DNA of 64,000 bases from Ryuthela nishihirai (lineage: Eukaryota; Arthropoda; Arachnida; Araneae; Heptathelidae). Below the pieces are notes generated by a model that had not been told where the DNA came from, did not search any database, and saw nothing but the letters and a program-made list of their open reading frames with translations. The DNA lies in NCBI GenBank assembly GCA_038380435.1, contig JAWZYU010000001.1, positions 15,480,001-15,544,000 of the forward strand, given 5' to 3'. The translations under genes and the position numbers were made by a program. How positions within the stretch are numbered: position 1 is the stretch's first letter; every line of letters starts with the position of its first letter. This document shows positions 1 through 11,387 of this stretch, piece after piece.

Positions 1-885
1 TTGTTCTTTCTGCTTTTCTTCTTATGGCAATTAGTTTGTTAATAAATATTATGTGGGAATTATTATGTGGTATTTTTTTGTGTGTATGGAAGTGTGTTTG
101 TTTTTGCAAGTTGATAAACTTTGTGTTAAATCATTATATGTGGGTGTAAAATTATTATCTTCCTTTGAATTTTGTAGTTCTTTTTTGAAATTTGGCCAAT
201 CTGTAAGTAGGATTTTAGGTTTGTTATTTTTATTGTAGGGTGAAGATATATAAATTGGATAGTGGTCACTTGTATTTGTATCATTAGAAATAGACCATTT
301 GAGAGAGTTAATTAACCCAGGTGTGGCTAGAGATAGATCAATAATTGAATGTGTATTATTTTTGTTGTTTATAGTTTTGGAGTTATCATTTAAAATAGTT
401 AAATTATGTTTATTAATAAATTTTGATAATTGTTTACCCTTGTTATCTGTTTTGTATGAGTACCAGTTTGTGTGATGAGAGTTGAAATCATCGCAGATGA
501 TGGCTTCACCAGGAAGGAATGAGAGTATATTTGAGTAAGTAGATTCATATATGTTTTTGCCTGAATTATAGCAGTTAAGTAAATATATTTGTTTTTTATT
601 TAAGGAAATTTTAATAGCAACACATTCTAGTGTATTTTGTATTATGGGTATAGGAATTTGAATTTGTGGAAAATTTTGATTAATATAGGTGATAACACCT
701 TTTGATTGATTTGTGTTTTTTTGGTGATATGATATAAAGTTGTTTAATTGAGGAGGTTTGTTTATAAATGTTTCTTGTAGAAGTAAAATGTTGAAGTTAT
801 GTGTTTTTATAAGATGTTTAAGAGTGGGAAGTTTTGAAGAGATGCCTCTGCAATTCCACTGAAAAATCTTTAGTTCATGGTTCAT
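1..885 (-). pseudogene. LINE A ORF2: Jockey/I-like endonuclease region, truncated by window edge
   Basis: The open frame from 885 down to 49 (278 codons) encodes an apurinic-type (EEP) endonuclease, the enzyme that nicks the target for target-primed reverse transcription. Visible motifs are WNCRG (residues 10-14), LLQET with catalytic Glu38, CDDFN (131-135, normally GDFN), IIDLSL with Asp183, and SDH (206-208). A stop follows at 49, but another frame continues to base 1 with the linker NKLIAIRRRAER that LINE B also has, so there is a single frameshift near 50-65 and the reverse transcriptase would lie beyond the left edge. The start at 885 overlaps the ORF1 stop as ATGA, typical of reinitiation in bicistronic LINEs. 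The endonuclease frame is intact to the frameshift, so the copy is not very old. Clade assignment within Jockey/I is by motif style only. Confidence 0.85.
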
Positions 886-1760
886 GAAACACAGTTCACT
901 GTAGCCAGTAGGATGTCATTGATGAGGCTTAAGTGTGGGCTGCTAGGTAGTACTAGGTTAAGCAGCTTTAAAATTAGACTTATGATTTGACCCTTGGATT
1001 GTAAGTTGAATGTCAGGCCATTGTCTGGGATAACATGAGGTATGTTATCTTTATTTAAGTGAATATCAGCAGATGGGCCTGGAATAGATGTAGTTGAAGA
1101 TTTTTGTCCTTTAATATTTTTCTTCACTGTGGTAGCAAAAGTTGACATGTCTGCAGATTGTTGATGTTGAGGTTGATGATTGGAGATTTTGTCCACATTT
1201 GCACTAGTAGTCAAGTAGGGAAAGTCACATTGATCATCAATTGTGTAGTTTAGATTAACAGATTGCTTTGAGTTGTTTGATTGCAGATGAGTTTGCAAGT
1301 ATTTAGATGTGGTCAGCTCTCTTGAAGAAAGTTGTTTGTCCTGGTAATGTTGTTTCTTAGCATTCTGGAATGCCTGGTTCCAGTTCAGGTTTTCTGATTG
1401 TTGAAGTTGCTTAGCTTTGCAGGCGATTAGTTTGACTTCACATTTAGCAAAAGTTGCAGGGTGTGGACCTGAACAGTTTGGACATTTAAGTGTTGTGCTA
1501 GTACAATCTTTATGATGATGGTTTCCACTACAGCGTTTACATGTAAGGCGACCATTGCAATTAAATATTGTATGGCCGAATATATAACATCTCAAGCACA
1601 GACTTGGAGGAAAATTATACTTTCGCACATTATGTTGAGAAAAGCCAATAAACACATCTTTTGGAAGAATATTAGCATCAAATTCTAAAATGACAATATT
1701 TGTATGGTTGCATATCACTTCCTCATGTTTTCTATCATGGATAGCATTAAAGTTTACCAT
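882..1760 (-). pseudogene. LINE A ORF1, C-terminal part with three CCHC zinc knuckles
   Basis: This 292-codon frame is the RNA-binding, gag-like ORF1 protein of a non-LTR element. Three consecutive cysteine knuckles are visible: one at CLRCYIFGHTIFNC, a second after CKRC ending HHKDC, a third at CPNCSGPHPATFAKC. Downstream is a Gln/Ser/Thr-rich linker and a hydrophobic Leu-rich C terminus (LILKLLNLVLPSSPHLSLI) that is conserved in LINE B ORF1. The upstream region preceding the knuckles resembles the RRM-like part of Jockey-type ORF1. The frame is broken from its N-terminal half, which is found in other frames at 1912-2175 and 2244-2468. The stop overlaps the ORF2 start by ATGA. Confidence 0.8.
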
Positions 1761-2468
1761 TCTTCTAAGACTAACTACTTTTTGATCACTGAGTAAATCC
1801 AGGAGGGTTTCATCGTCTAGGCTGTATCGTACTCCAGCAATAGTACCGAAATTGTTTTTTTCTCTTTAAGGATACCAGCATGTACTTCAATTTTATTGAT
1901 TATTTTTAGGTCTAGCAAAATATCACATGTATCTGGTTTTTAGGATAAAGAAGTAGCTTATCTCTATTGTAAAACCTGCCAGGAATATGGTCATCAAGTG
2001 TAGAGTATATAAATGCTGATAAAGCTTTTATTCCCTTAGGCTTTAAGCTTGTGTGGGTTCCGGAAATAACAACAGCAGTATCAAATTTGCGTTTAATCTT
2101 GTTATTTATAGGATTGTACAATTCAGAAATTTTAGGTGATACAATGTTTTGTTTCTCATTCATGTTTAAGTTCAAATTATGTGCATTGATTTCATTAAGT
2201 CCTACCTTTGGGCATCCTTCCGATATTGTTAATTAATTCATGATCATGTAGAGAAGTTATCATCAGTTGACTTAGATGGTGAAACGTCAGAATCCGAGGA
2301 TAACTTTAGGTCATCAAGGAGGATAGAGGAGTTCACAGTCGTTTCTTCATTTAATATTATGTTGTTCGCTTGTCGAGATTTTTTCATGATTTTGTTCGGT
2401 TTCACTTTTATTTTTGCATCAGGGTAGCTAGATTTTTTCTTCTTGTTGTTCGATGTAGAGCCCGGCAT
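1761..2468 (-). pseudogene. LINE A ORF1, N-terminal part (two frame-broken pieces)
   Basis: Two minus-strand frames, 2468-2244 (MPGSTSNNKKKKSSYP, Lys- and Ser/Asp-rich) and 2175-1912 (containing KRKFDTAVVISGTH and LYPKNQ), read toward the zinc-knuckle piece and together make the N-terminal half of ORF1. Frameshifts lie between 2244 and 2175 and between 1912 and 1760; the intervening minus-strand frames still read as ORF1-like (for example SLDDETLLDLLSDQK near 1800). The basic N terminus followed by an RRM-like domain is the usual order before CCHC knuckles in these LINEs. The start at 2468 is chosen as the first Met after a stop-rich region and is uncertain. Confidence 0.6.
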
Positions 2469-2766
2469 ATTTATGTAGTAATAGAAGACTCGGGTTTACT
2501 TGCTAAACACAACAAAACAGGTAGAAAAGTTAGCTACGCAAATTCAGCGAAAATCGACGTCATTTGCAATTTGTAAGAATAGTAAGCACAAGTAAAAGTC
2601 TGAAGTTCAAGTCAATAAACAGTAGAAACTTGACAGTACAATATCACAAACTAATGAATAAGCACTAAAAAGAAACTTTTAACGCAAAAAAGATTAAAAT
2701 TAAGCACAAATCACCTTAAAATAAGCACAAACAGCAGAGGCAAGCCAGCGCACGCCGACTTTCAAG
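2469..2766. other. Shared head-to-head 5' region between LINE A and LINE B
   Basis: About 300 bp separate the divergent ORF1 starts of two related LINEs. It should hold the 5' UTRs and any internal promoters of both. The sequence is A-rich, with repeated short stretches such as aataagcaca near 2655 and 2722. No clear TATA or initiator can be assigned, and no target-site duplication was found that would mark one element's 5' end. Confidence 0.4.
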
Positions 2767-3174
2767 ATGGCCGCTAATCAGCCTGAAACTGACATTTCTG
2801 AGGATGTGAGAGTGCGCTCTACTATGAAATTTACTTCGGACGTCACAGAGAGCTTCCCAGTTCTTCCTTCAACGTCAACAGCTATTGAAACCAGAACCAA
2901 AACTGTAAACAATCAAATTAGTCAAATGGACTACTCTAAGAGTGTTAAAAAGAATATTTCTGGAAACAAGAACTCATCTAATAAAAATATAACTAAACCT
3001 CAACCACAAGAAAAAGATTTATTAAATAGAAATGAATTATCAGCTAAAGCAAAGCTGAATGATGACAACAAACGTCACATACTTGATCTCTTAACTAAAC
3101 TACTAGACTACCTGTTACCTAGTGGTCCAGAACTTAATTTAATAAAAGATGTTCTACTATCTTTTTTTGCATAA
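2767..3174 (+). pseudogene. LINE B ORF1, internally deleted (no zinc knuckles)
   Basis: This 135-codon frame resembles the C-terminal third of LINE A ORF1. It shares the pattern FPxL followed by KKNI(S/K)G and ends with the Leu-rich segment LLTKLLDYLLPSGPELNLI. It begins MAANQPETD right after a GC-rich stretch and has none of the three CCHC knuckles, so the middle of ORF1 seems deleted or the start belongs to a shortened variant. The stop TAA at 3172-3174 is six bases before the ORF2 ATG at 3181, a near-overlap comparable to the ATGA of LINE A. Confidence 0.65.
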
Positions 3175-3180
3175 CAGTTC

Positions 3181-3898
3181 ATGGACAACAGATCTATAAT
3201 ATTACAGTGGAACTGTCGAGGTCTAACAAGCAAACAGAACTTTATAAAACATTGGATTAGAACTAAGAACATTCAAATTATATATTTTCAGGAAACACAA
3301 ACCACAAAATTACCGAACTTTAACAATTTTATAGCATACCACCAGAAAAATAGTACTCATTCAAGAGGGGATATCTACTTATATAAAAAAAATCACTACC
3401 ACAAACAGAGTGGACTTGAGTTTGATACATGATAAGCTTGAAGTTGTAATTGTTCAAACTAAACTAAATAATCATATAACTTATATAATTAATATTTATA
3501 ATTCTGGTTCTACTATTACATTTAATCAATACTCTAAAATTATTGAAAATATTAATGGAGAATATATCATCTGCGGGGATTTTAACACCCATACTAAGCT
3601 ATGGTATTCATACAGAAATGAACATAAAAGTACACACTTAATTAAATTCATAGAATACAATAATTTTATATTATTAAATGAAAAACATACAACTTGCTTA
3701 AATAGAAATAATAATGAATCAATAATAGATTTAACGTTATGCACAAATGAAATTTTAAAAGATCTACAATGGTCTATCTCTGAAGATAACTATAATAGCG
3801 ACCATTTACATTACACATTTTCATATTTTATAAAGAATTTAAATATACAAAACCTACAATACAAACAATTAATTGGAATAACTTTAAAGATGAGATAG
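3181..3898 (+). pseudogene. LINE B ORF2, endonuclease domain (frameshifted)
   Basis: The frame at 3181-3432 starts MDNRSIILQWNCRGLTSK and contains the catalytic Glu of YFQETQT. A frameshift at about 3385-3425 moves reading to 3410-3898, which carries ICGDFNTHTKLWYS (DFN motif intact), IIDLTLC and SDH. It aligns along its whole length with the LINE A endonuclease, including YHQKN and the WYSY segment. Reading then breaks again near 3895. It is a dead copy, older or less constrained than LINE A. Confidence 0.8.
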
Positions 3899-4463
3899 AT
3901 AAAAAATAGATGGTATAAAAGATGAATATATAGAGATTATAGAATTTTTGAAAAACACAAAAAACAATAATACCCCTACAGTTATTAAAAAAATACCCAA
4001 AAACAACATACAAATAATTTTTGTTAATAAATTAATAGCAATTCGCAGACGTGCTGAAAGGAAAATGATAAGAAAAAGAACATTTAGAGATGCTGAAAAT
4101 TTTAATAGACTAAACAAAGCAATAGGGAAAAAAATGAAAAAATTTACAATCACTTAATTGGAAAATATTTACAGAAAATTTAAGGCCTCAAACAACAACT
4201 AGAAATCTATGGAATATAAATCTATGGATATATAAAAATTTATATAATGAGACCACACCTACAAATCCTATACAAAAATATGCTATCAAAAACAATAAAA
4301 CCTTACTTGAAACTGCAGAGGACCTAGCACAAAATTTTATAAATCAACATAAAAAAAACCTATAAATGAAATAGAACAAATACAAAAAAATTCAAATATA
4401 ATACATAAATTTTTTCATTGTAAAACTACATAATACTTAAATCTTCCTTTTACTTTAAAAGAA
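3899..4463 (+). pseudogene. LINE B ORF2, linker between endonuclease and reverse transcriptase
   Basis: Very A-rich sequence with a short frame at 3948-4157 that contains NKLIAIRRRAERKM, the same basic linker segment seen at the left edge of LINE A. The remainder to 4463 is interrupted by frameshifts and stops. Spacing fits the usual endonuclease-to-RT linker of Jockey/I LINEs. Confidence 0.6.
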
Positions 4464-5650
4464 TTGAAAACTGCAATAAAAAATTTAAAACAAAACATTA
4501 CACCAGGCTCGGATGAGATTACAAATAAAATTCTAAAAAACCTTACTAATAAATGGATCATTAAATTACTAAAATTATTCAATGACTTTTGGACTCAAAA
4601 AGAATACCCAAAAAATTGGAATGAAAATTTTATGATTTTTATTAAAGAAGAAGGCAAACCGGCTGACAACTTACTGTCTTATCGTCCGATTTGTGTTAGC
4701 TCTAACATTCTTAAACTATGCGAAAGATTAATTTTTAACAGACTGAATTGGCACTTTGAGAGATTCAATTTAATTGATAAAAACTTCTTTGGTTTTAGAC
4801 CTGGACGTTCTACAAAAGTTCTATTACTCAATTTCCTTTCCGATGCCGAATATGCCATCAAAAATGATTTATTTTTGGTTGCTCTTGTTTTTGATTTGGA
4901 AAGAGCCTTTGATTCTGTCTCACATCAAGATCTTATCTCAAAAATTAGAAAATTTAAAATCTGTGGCAACATGTATCATTTTCTTTCACAAATTATTCAA
5001 CAAAAACAATTCAGAGTCAAAATTAGCAATAACATTTCAAAAAAAATATAACTTTCATAATGGAATTATCCAGGGAGATATCCTTTCTCCATTATTTTTC
5101 AATATATATTTAAATGATATTAATTCAGTTTTTCATCAGAAATTACATATCATATTTATGCAGATGATATTATAATTTGAACTATACACAAAGACCTAGA
5201 CATTATAAATAAAATTCTACAAAAAAATAAATAAATTATCAATTTAGTGTTCCAACTTAAATCTAAAAATATCAACTGAAAAAACTAAAGGCATATATTT
5301 TCATAAAAGATTTAAAATTACAGAAGAATTAAAAATAAATTTAAATAATGCAGAAATCGATATCACTGACAACATAAAATTCCTAGGATTACATATAGAT
5401 TCTAAACTTCTATGGAATCAATATATCAATAATGCTAAAAATAAAGCCACTAAACTATTGAACTTCATGAGATATTTAGATAGCTCAAAATGGGGTTGTT
5501 CCATTAAAAATATTTTACTAATTTTAATTTTATAATATTACCAAAGTGCACCTACGGAATTGAACTCATTAATCAAATATCTAAAATCAAACTAATTAAA
5601 TTAGAAACAATTGAAACAAAAATTTTAAAATATTGTCTTGGCCAAGATTT
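4464..5650 (+). pseudogene. LINE B ORF2, reverse transcriptase domain (multiple frameshifts)
   Basis: The frame 4464-5051 holds RT palm/finger blocks: TPGSDEITNKIL, NWNENFMIFI, YRPICVSSNILKLCER, FGFRPGRST and FDLERAFDSVSH (catalytic Asp of motif A). A one-base shift at about 5045 moves to a frame with GIIQGDILSPLFFNIYLNDI, and another shift at about 5150 uncovers YADDII, the second catalytic motif. Further downstream STEKTKGIYF and IKFLGLHIDSKLLWN (motif D/E region) are readable to about 5520, then LKYCLGQDFP near 5630. Every key motif survives, but at least three frameshifts make it a pseudogene. Confidence 0.85.
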
Positions 5651-6070
5651 TCCATAAGTTCTCCATAATACCCCTTTAAACATAGGTCTTAAAATATCTG
5701 TTTTGAGTTCAGTAAGTATGTTCGTAGATCGTTTATCGTATAATCATATTCGATGTACCGGGTAATAAATTTACCCCTAACCATCTCCATCATAAAGCTA
5801 TGTCTATTTGTCATGAGTAAGAACAAAATATATAAGTAAACCACCCTTAGGTGGGCCCCTAAGGGCAAACATAAGAAAAGCTAAAAATAGCAGTAAAATT
5901 GTATAAGAAACCTAAAACGGATAGGTCTCCTCAGAGAACGCTACCGTTTTAGGCCTTTTGTACTTTTTCAAAACAGTATGATCGTAAAGAATCAGAGAAG
6001 AAATAATCTCATTGGGATTATTGCTTCAAAAAATCTTTTTCAGGTGCGTTTTATATGTATATATATATAT
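5651..6070 (+). other. LINE B 3' end / 3' UTR with two perfect stem-loops
   Basis: Downstream of RT homology the sequence lacks coding potential but has two clean hairpins: an 8-bp stem at 5844-5851/5858-5865 with a 6-base loop (arms CCCTTAGG/CCTAAGGG), and a 10-bp stem at 5911-5920/5944-5953 (arms CCTAAAACGG/CCGTTTTAGG) with a 23-base loop. Structured 3' UTRs are known as RT recognition signals in some LINEs; that role here is inference. A short TA microsatellite at about 6055-6070 may mark the 3' end. Confidence 0.45.
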
Positions 6071-6700
6071 GGTCGATGCCCAGGTCTTTATGGAGTTGTC
6101 TGTTAGTGACAAACCAGGGGACATCGACCACAGTTCTCAAAATCTTGTTCTGTAAGACCTGAATCTTACGAATATTGGTGGGTGTGGTATTCGCCCATAT
6201 GGGTGAAGCATAGAGAATCACTGGTCTGATGACAGTAGGTATTTTTCCAGTAAATATATCAGATATATGATTTTTGATATAATATTTAGTGGTAGTTCTT
6301 TATTAAATTTCAAATGTTTAATGTAAACATTATCGTAACTAGATGATTTATTGGTGTCTAATGTAGTAATTGTTTCATTAGTTTGATTTTTGGTAATTTC
6401 AGGTACATAAATAGAGTCCAATATTATTTGTCTCCTGGTTGAAACATTATTTACATCGTCTTGGTGATTTGTATCTCTTATCTGTAGAACTAGTGTTCTA
6501 TAAACGTTATTGTAGTTGTTTGCTATTTATTTCACAGATAATTTCTTTTTGGACATATTATCAATTATTACGTCGTCAGCTGACTTTTTCTGTTTTTCTT
6601 CTATTATTTCATATATCAATTACCAGGTAGTCTTCATATCATTTTTCTTCATTATAAGTTTATTTCTATAAAACAATTGTCTCCGATTTCTAATACGAAT
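6071..6700 (-). pseudogene. LINE relic (Jockey/CR1-like) with internal deletion joining RT start to C terminus
   Basis: On the minus strand 6236-6071 reads VILYASPIWANTTPTNIRKI, then LQNKIL and PWFVTN, then HKDLGID, the post-RT C-terminal block of Jockey/CR1-type LINEs. Immediately upstream, 6421-6218 reads KSSSYDNVYIKHLKF, which resembles the opening RT block, and 6655-6421 resembles the linker (KKNDMKTTW). The whole RT catalytic core, including any YADD, is missing, so an internal deletion of roughly 1 kb lies near 6225-6240, where the frame also changes. It is a different family from LINE A/B. Confidence 0.7.
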
Positions 6701-6759
6701 ATTAACTATATTTCTTAACTTATTAAAATACTTTTACTCTATACATTAAAACAAATTTT

Positions 6760-6925
6760 CTATATACATTAAAATATTAAAAGCACAAACGCGTTTCCTC
6801 CCATGGCGGGTCTTCCTCAGTAGTACATTGAAGAAGGCACTATTCTACAAAATACTTCTTCAGTAGTACACTGAAGAAGGTCCGCCATGGGCAGAAATAC
6901 GTTTGTGATTTTAATATTTTAAATA
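6760..6925. repeat. Foldback (inverted-repeat) element
   Basis: Two arms of about 55-60 bp face each other: AAAGCACAAACG then CCATGGCGG then CTTC near 6779-6830, matched in reverse by GAAGAAGG, CCGCCATGG and CGTTTGTG near 6870-6909. TTAAAATATT sequences extend both arms outward. The centre is about 35 bp. It has no coding capacity and could be a MITE-like or foldback element; a family could not be named. Confidence 0.6.
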
Positions 6926-6999
6926 TATAGCAAATGTTTTAATATATGCTGTAAAAGGTTTTCAATAAAAATCCAAGGTATAACAATCTGCGGAATTAG

Positions 7000-9900
7000 A
7001 GCATAGTGATCACCAGTCTTTCGTAAAGTATGATAGCGTCGGATAATAATGCCACCAGCAAAGGGAGATAAAGCAGCCATTATAACAACATCGAGTCGCT
7101 ACCAATAGCAAGAACGAAAGCAAAGGCGGAGGAACGAAGAAAGAAAAATCTATTGTATAAAAAATCATTATTGTATAAAAATTGTAAAAAAATCGCAGAA
7201 TTTAGAAGCCTTATAACGCAACGCACGTAAAACGGAGAAATAGGTTGTATGTTTTTGTTTTAACGTAGATTTTAACGTTTGCTTAACGTAGATACACAGT
7301 TTATAACAGTGTTTTAAATTAAGGTCATATAGTAAGTCCGTTTGAGATTTGTGGAATGTTTTATGAGTCTTTTAGCAGTTTCATTCTTCCACGTTTGGTA
7401 TTAAATTTAGGGGAGTAACGACCAATAGTTGACTGGGGTAATTGAGATGAACGATCTTCTTCAGTAGTGATGTAGCTTCATAGACTTTAGTTTTAGAATT
7501 TCCTTTAGATACAGTAGAAGATGAGAGCAATTTATTTGTGTAGGAGAAGCAAGGTGAATGATCTTAGCAAAATCGATGGAAACTTTTGTAGAATGCTGAG
7601 AACTAGTAGAAGTTTTTGCAATTTCACTTTTCTTGGTTGACAAGTTTCAGTTGCTACTGTTGGTAATGATTTAGTTCGTGTAAGTATGATAGCGTCATCA
7701 GTCTTTGAATACCTGTAAGACACAAGTTTAGAAGAAATTGGGTTCATATTCTTGTTGATGGAGGAAAGGAAGCTGCAGGTATCAACAAACAACCAATACA
7801 CATTTTTTTCTCTCTATTAGAGTGAATATCATCATTGAATTTTCAAATCAGGTTTTTCTAACGTGATCTCAAGTAGTTTTGTTCACTCCTGTTTATTAGT
7901 AATGCAATAAAGTTTGCTCAGGTTTCTGCATATCTTATCACATACGAGACTTTTACCGCCATCCGCGTTAGCATCAATTTCTTTACCTGCGGTTTTATCC
8001 TCTATCCGTGTTAAGTTAATCATTACTCCGCCGAGAGCTTTTAAATACGGATATCGCGGATAAAACCGCGGATAGCGCATTGACAAATACCCATTTAAAG
8101 CGCAAATGGTTATTGGTATTTTATCTTGCCCATATGGATGGTATTTGGGCATATTGGATTGAGCATATTGATAGATTTATCTCGAGTATATTGGATGATA
8201 TTTATCTTGCACATAAGGATATCCATAATGCAAGATAAATTCAAAGTTATCCAGTTCAAATACCCAGTTCAAAGGTATCATTATTGTGAATATATTATTA
8301 TTTTTCACCCGCAGTGTATATGTATTTCACTGCGCAGAATGTAAGTATTATATTCTGCGCGTATGCGTATATCCGCATCCACGAAGGGCTCTATCCATAG
8401 CAACAACGTACGGATTTCGCAAACCGAAATATAAGTACCACCAGCAAAGAGAGAAATGATGAAAGGGCCTTTTTTTAACACTTTATGAGAAGTTTAGACA
8501 AGCTTTCAAAGAACTCCTAGCTCTTTAACTTCGGAGGAACGAGTGAAAATCTACTGACACGTGTCAAGAACTTTTTGAATGCCCTCGGTAATTTAAGCTA
8601 GATATTTTCAAATCTATAGATCATCTAAAGCCCTAGGTTTCTGACTTGAAAAAGCTTTTCTCAGAATATAACCGATCGCTTAACTAAAGAGAAAATGAAA
8701 TAGAATAAGTCGTGTTCTGTTTCAGTTGTAATGTCGAAAGCCTTCTTTAAATTTAAAATACTGTATTATAGCACAAGAAATTAGTTGTTAAATATTGTTT
8801 GAAAATTTTCTTCAATAAACATGGTGCATCTCTCCACTCTTTCGCCATTCAAACCCCTCACTTCTCAACCACACATGTTTGTAGAATTTCTTGATTGAAA
8901 ATGCATTAAGTACAAAATTGTTGATTGACTGTTTTTGCAACCAATATTAAAATGTCGGTTGAACATTCGTTTGCAAAGCATTGTTAGCCAACTATTCTCA
9001 CAGTTTTGGGTGAATTGTGCCAAAACATTGATTAATTTGACTAGAACCTATAGTTAATGATTGCCCATTCATTGAGCAAATGTTAGTTAGCGATTGGTCA
9101 TATAGGTTGGATCAAAGGTTCACTGTAGATTATCTATGGTTTGCCAATGTAAAGTGCTGTTATATGGAGAAACGTGTGATATTATACTTTTACTAATATG
9201 ATACCTTTTTAATCCTCCAGTTTAATTTACAGTTTCATAACTTTTATTTAAATCATAATTCGTAAATCGATTTTAGCAATTAGCTAATTCAATTCTGACG
9301 AAACATATTTCATAGTACAATTGACTTTGTACACATGTTTATGATTGATTGTATTTCCTATGAGGGATATTTACTAAAACTGAATTGTTGAAGCATATTT
9401 GTTAAATCTTATCAAAGTCTTACTCTAGGCTATAATGTAGTTGATGATATCTAAGTTGTAGCAATGATCGTAGACAGAAAGCTGCCGAAATTATTTACGA
9501 TACGGTACCATCTCAGCAGTGAGAGCATCGCACCGTTCTCTACAACACAGAAAGTAATGAGAAAGTGAAATCCTTTCTCCCAATTTGCTCTTACCTATCT
9601 GATCATGAGTTTGCAAATGAACTCTATGAATAGCGCCAAAAAGGAAAAAGATCTTTTCAAATAAAACAAGGAGAAAACCAAAAAGAAGCAGAAATGTTCT
9701 AAAATTTCCTTCAGGGGCTCTGATACCACGAGAAAACATTTTGCAGTTTTAAACTACTGAAATACATGCGAAGAAAGAAACAGAAGAGGGAAACGAAATT
9801 GTTTAAAATAAGTTAAAATTTGAGAGGAAGGAAACGACTCTCAATTATTGTCTTCAAACGTGAAATGAACTAGAAAACGAAACAAACGATACCCGAATAT

Positions 9901-10028
9901 AGGAGGAAATAAATAAAATGGCAATTTTTTGATAAGAATTTTATAAATTATCATACCCAACAATAAATATTCCAAATTAACGATATTTTACTGTTAAGAA
10001 AAAAATATTAATTAAATTAAATACAATA
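7000..10028. other. Unassigned AT-rich DNA with small inverted repeats
   Basis: No supported gene in this 3-kb stretch. It contains an imperfect inverted repeat of about 28 bp (about 7985-8012 against 8044-8079, sharing GCGGTTTTATCC) and a palindrome at 8201-8240 (arms TTTATCTTGC/GCAAGATAAA around GGATATCC). Short open frames such as the minus frame at 7883-8152 are compositionally biased by these repeats and have no recognisable domain. From 8461 to 10028 I see nothing structured. Confidence 0.5.
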
Positions 10029-10029
10029 C

Positions 10030-10061
10030 AAATAAATAAATAAATAAATAAATAAATAAAA
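10030..10061. repeat. (AAAT)n microsatellite
   Basis: Eight uninterrupted-looking units of a 4-base A-rich repeat (AAAT), directly preceding the solo LTR region by about 55 bp. Confidence 0.9.
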
Positions 10062-10116
10062 TTTGTATTATATTAATACTACAAAAATGTTTTCATTTCT
10101 TAAATAAAAATGAAAA

Positions 10117-10747
10117 TGTTACGACAGATAAACGTGCTACAAAGAATTTATTAAAAACGCGTCATGGACGCTCGCGTAGGCTTCAGCGTGAGAGTTACGT
10201 CACCAACGATATCGAACGAACTTGACTGAAAGAACAAGAAATAAGTTTTTGTAATGATGAGGACATATAGTGTGAAGGAACATGTAGCTTGTCTTTGTCT
10301 GTGCACTACAGTTTAGAGAAGAAACGATTTTATTTGGTGTGTTCGCGGAAAGATAAATAAGTTAATTAGTGTGATTCAGTTAGCGCACCGATAAGAAAAC
10401 TAAAGATATTTTAGGACTCTTAAAGATGTGTCTGAAGAGGTATTATGTAACTCGAGCAAATAGATCTAATATCAACTTTTCTGTCGGAAGAGTTCATCAT
10501 TTGTTACGTAGTTGTATTTAGTTCTTTAGGAATTGGTAAGGTTAATCTTTATAGATTGAGAAATTGGTAAGGTTAATCTTTATAGATCGCAGGTTTCTTC
10601 ACATATATGATTTGTGCTGACTTCAGTATATATATAAATGATTTTATCCATACTTTTGTAATAAATTATATTGTTTTAGAATTAGAATTGTTATATATTA
10701 TTTATCTGAACTCACGATCAGTGTTTATCCGTATTAATTTATAACAA
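10117..10747 (+). mobile_element. Solo LTR of a Gypsy-like retrotransposon
   Basis: The sequence starts TGTTACGACAGATAAACGTG and can be aligned along most of its length with the minus-strand LTR at about 26355-26810, which is attached to Gypsy integrase coding sequence and a purine tract. Shared blocks include GCGTGAGAGTTACGTCACC-like, GGTGTGTTCGCGGAA, ATAAATAAGTT and GAATTGGTAAGGTTA. No internal coding sequence follows, so this is a solo LTR. An internal 30-bp block around AATTGGTAAGGTTAATC is tandemly duplicated here (about 10531-10590) but single in the other copy. The right end is taken at TTATAACA (10747) and is uncertain; a matching target-site duplication was not seen. Confidence 0.65.
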
Positions 10748-11387
10748 TAACGTATTCACGATGATACCTTTGAAATGGGTATTTATCTTCCTTGAAGAAG
10801 TTGTTTCTTGAGCGAATTATAAAAATGTGTAGGTAGGCAAAGTTCATTACTATTTAAAAACAGTACATTCGTAGAATTTCAATTCTTTCATGGGTGTTTC
10901 ACACAATTTAAAGTAGATGAAAAATTACTTCAAACGATTAAAGCTTCATGAACGTGTTCTGAAATTATGTTTTGAGAAATGTTCATCAGTTTCATGAAAG
11001 GATGGATGTGTACCACATGATGCTTTGGCATTTGGCAGGTATTTTGTTCAAATACAACTGTTGCTATTATGTCCAGTATGTGGATGTTTCAAAAGAATTG
11101 ATTAACATGTATCGTTTTATTGTGATTGATGAGATTTCCAGTAAAAGTTGATTTGGCAGAAAATTAATCATTATGCACCATGGATAGGTGGCATTGTCAC
11201 TCCTGAAATATTTAGTTAAGTAACTAAATTATTCCGTGAATTTTAAATTGTTGCATAATAGTGAGCTGAAACAAAGATAGCTGTACTGAATCATGGAGAA
11301 TTTTTTTTTTTTACTGTTCTCCACAATGTTCTACAGAGCAGCAATGTATATTACAAGTTTGAGTTTGCCACCATTATTCGTATAGGC
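10748..11387. other. Unassigned intergenic DNA
   Basis: No gene, RNA or repeat recognised. Short AT-rich sequence between the solo LTR and a SINE1 fragment. Confidence 0.4.

Noticed and set aside
6055..6075. CRISPR-like or satellite array
   Set aside because: Only short TA and AAAT microsatellites were found; there is no regularly spaced repeat-spacer structure anywhere in the window.
7883..8152. A gene in the minus 89-codon frame
   Set aside because: The sequence is shaped by local inverted repeats with CGGATA motifs and has no domain.
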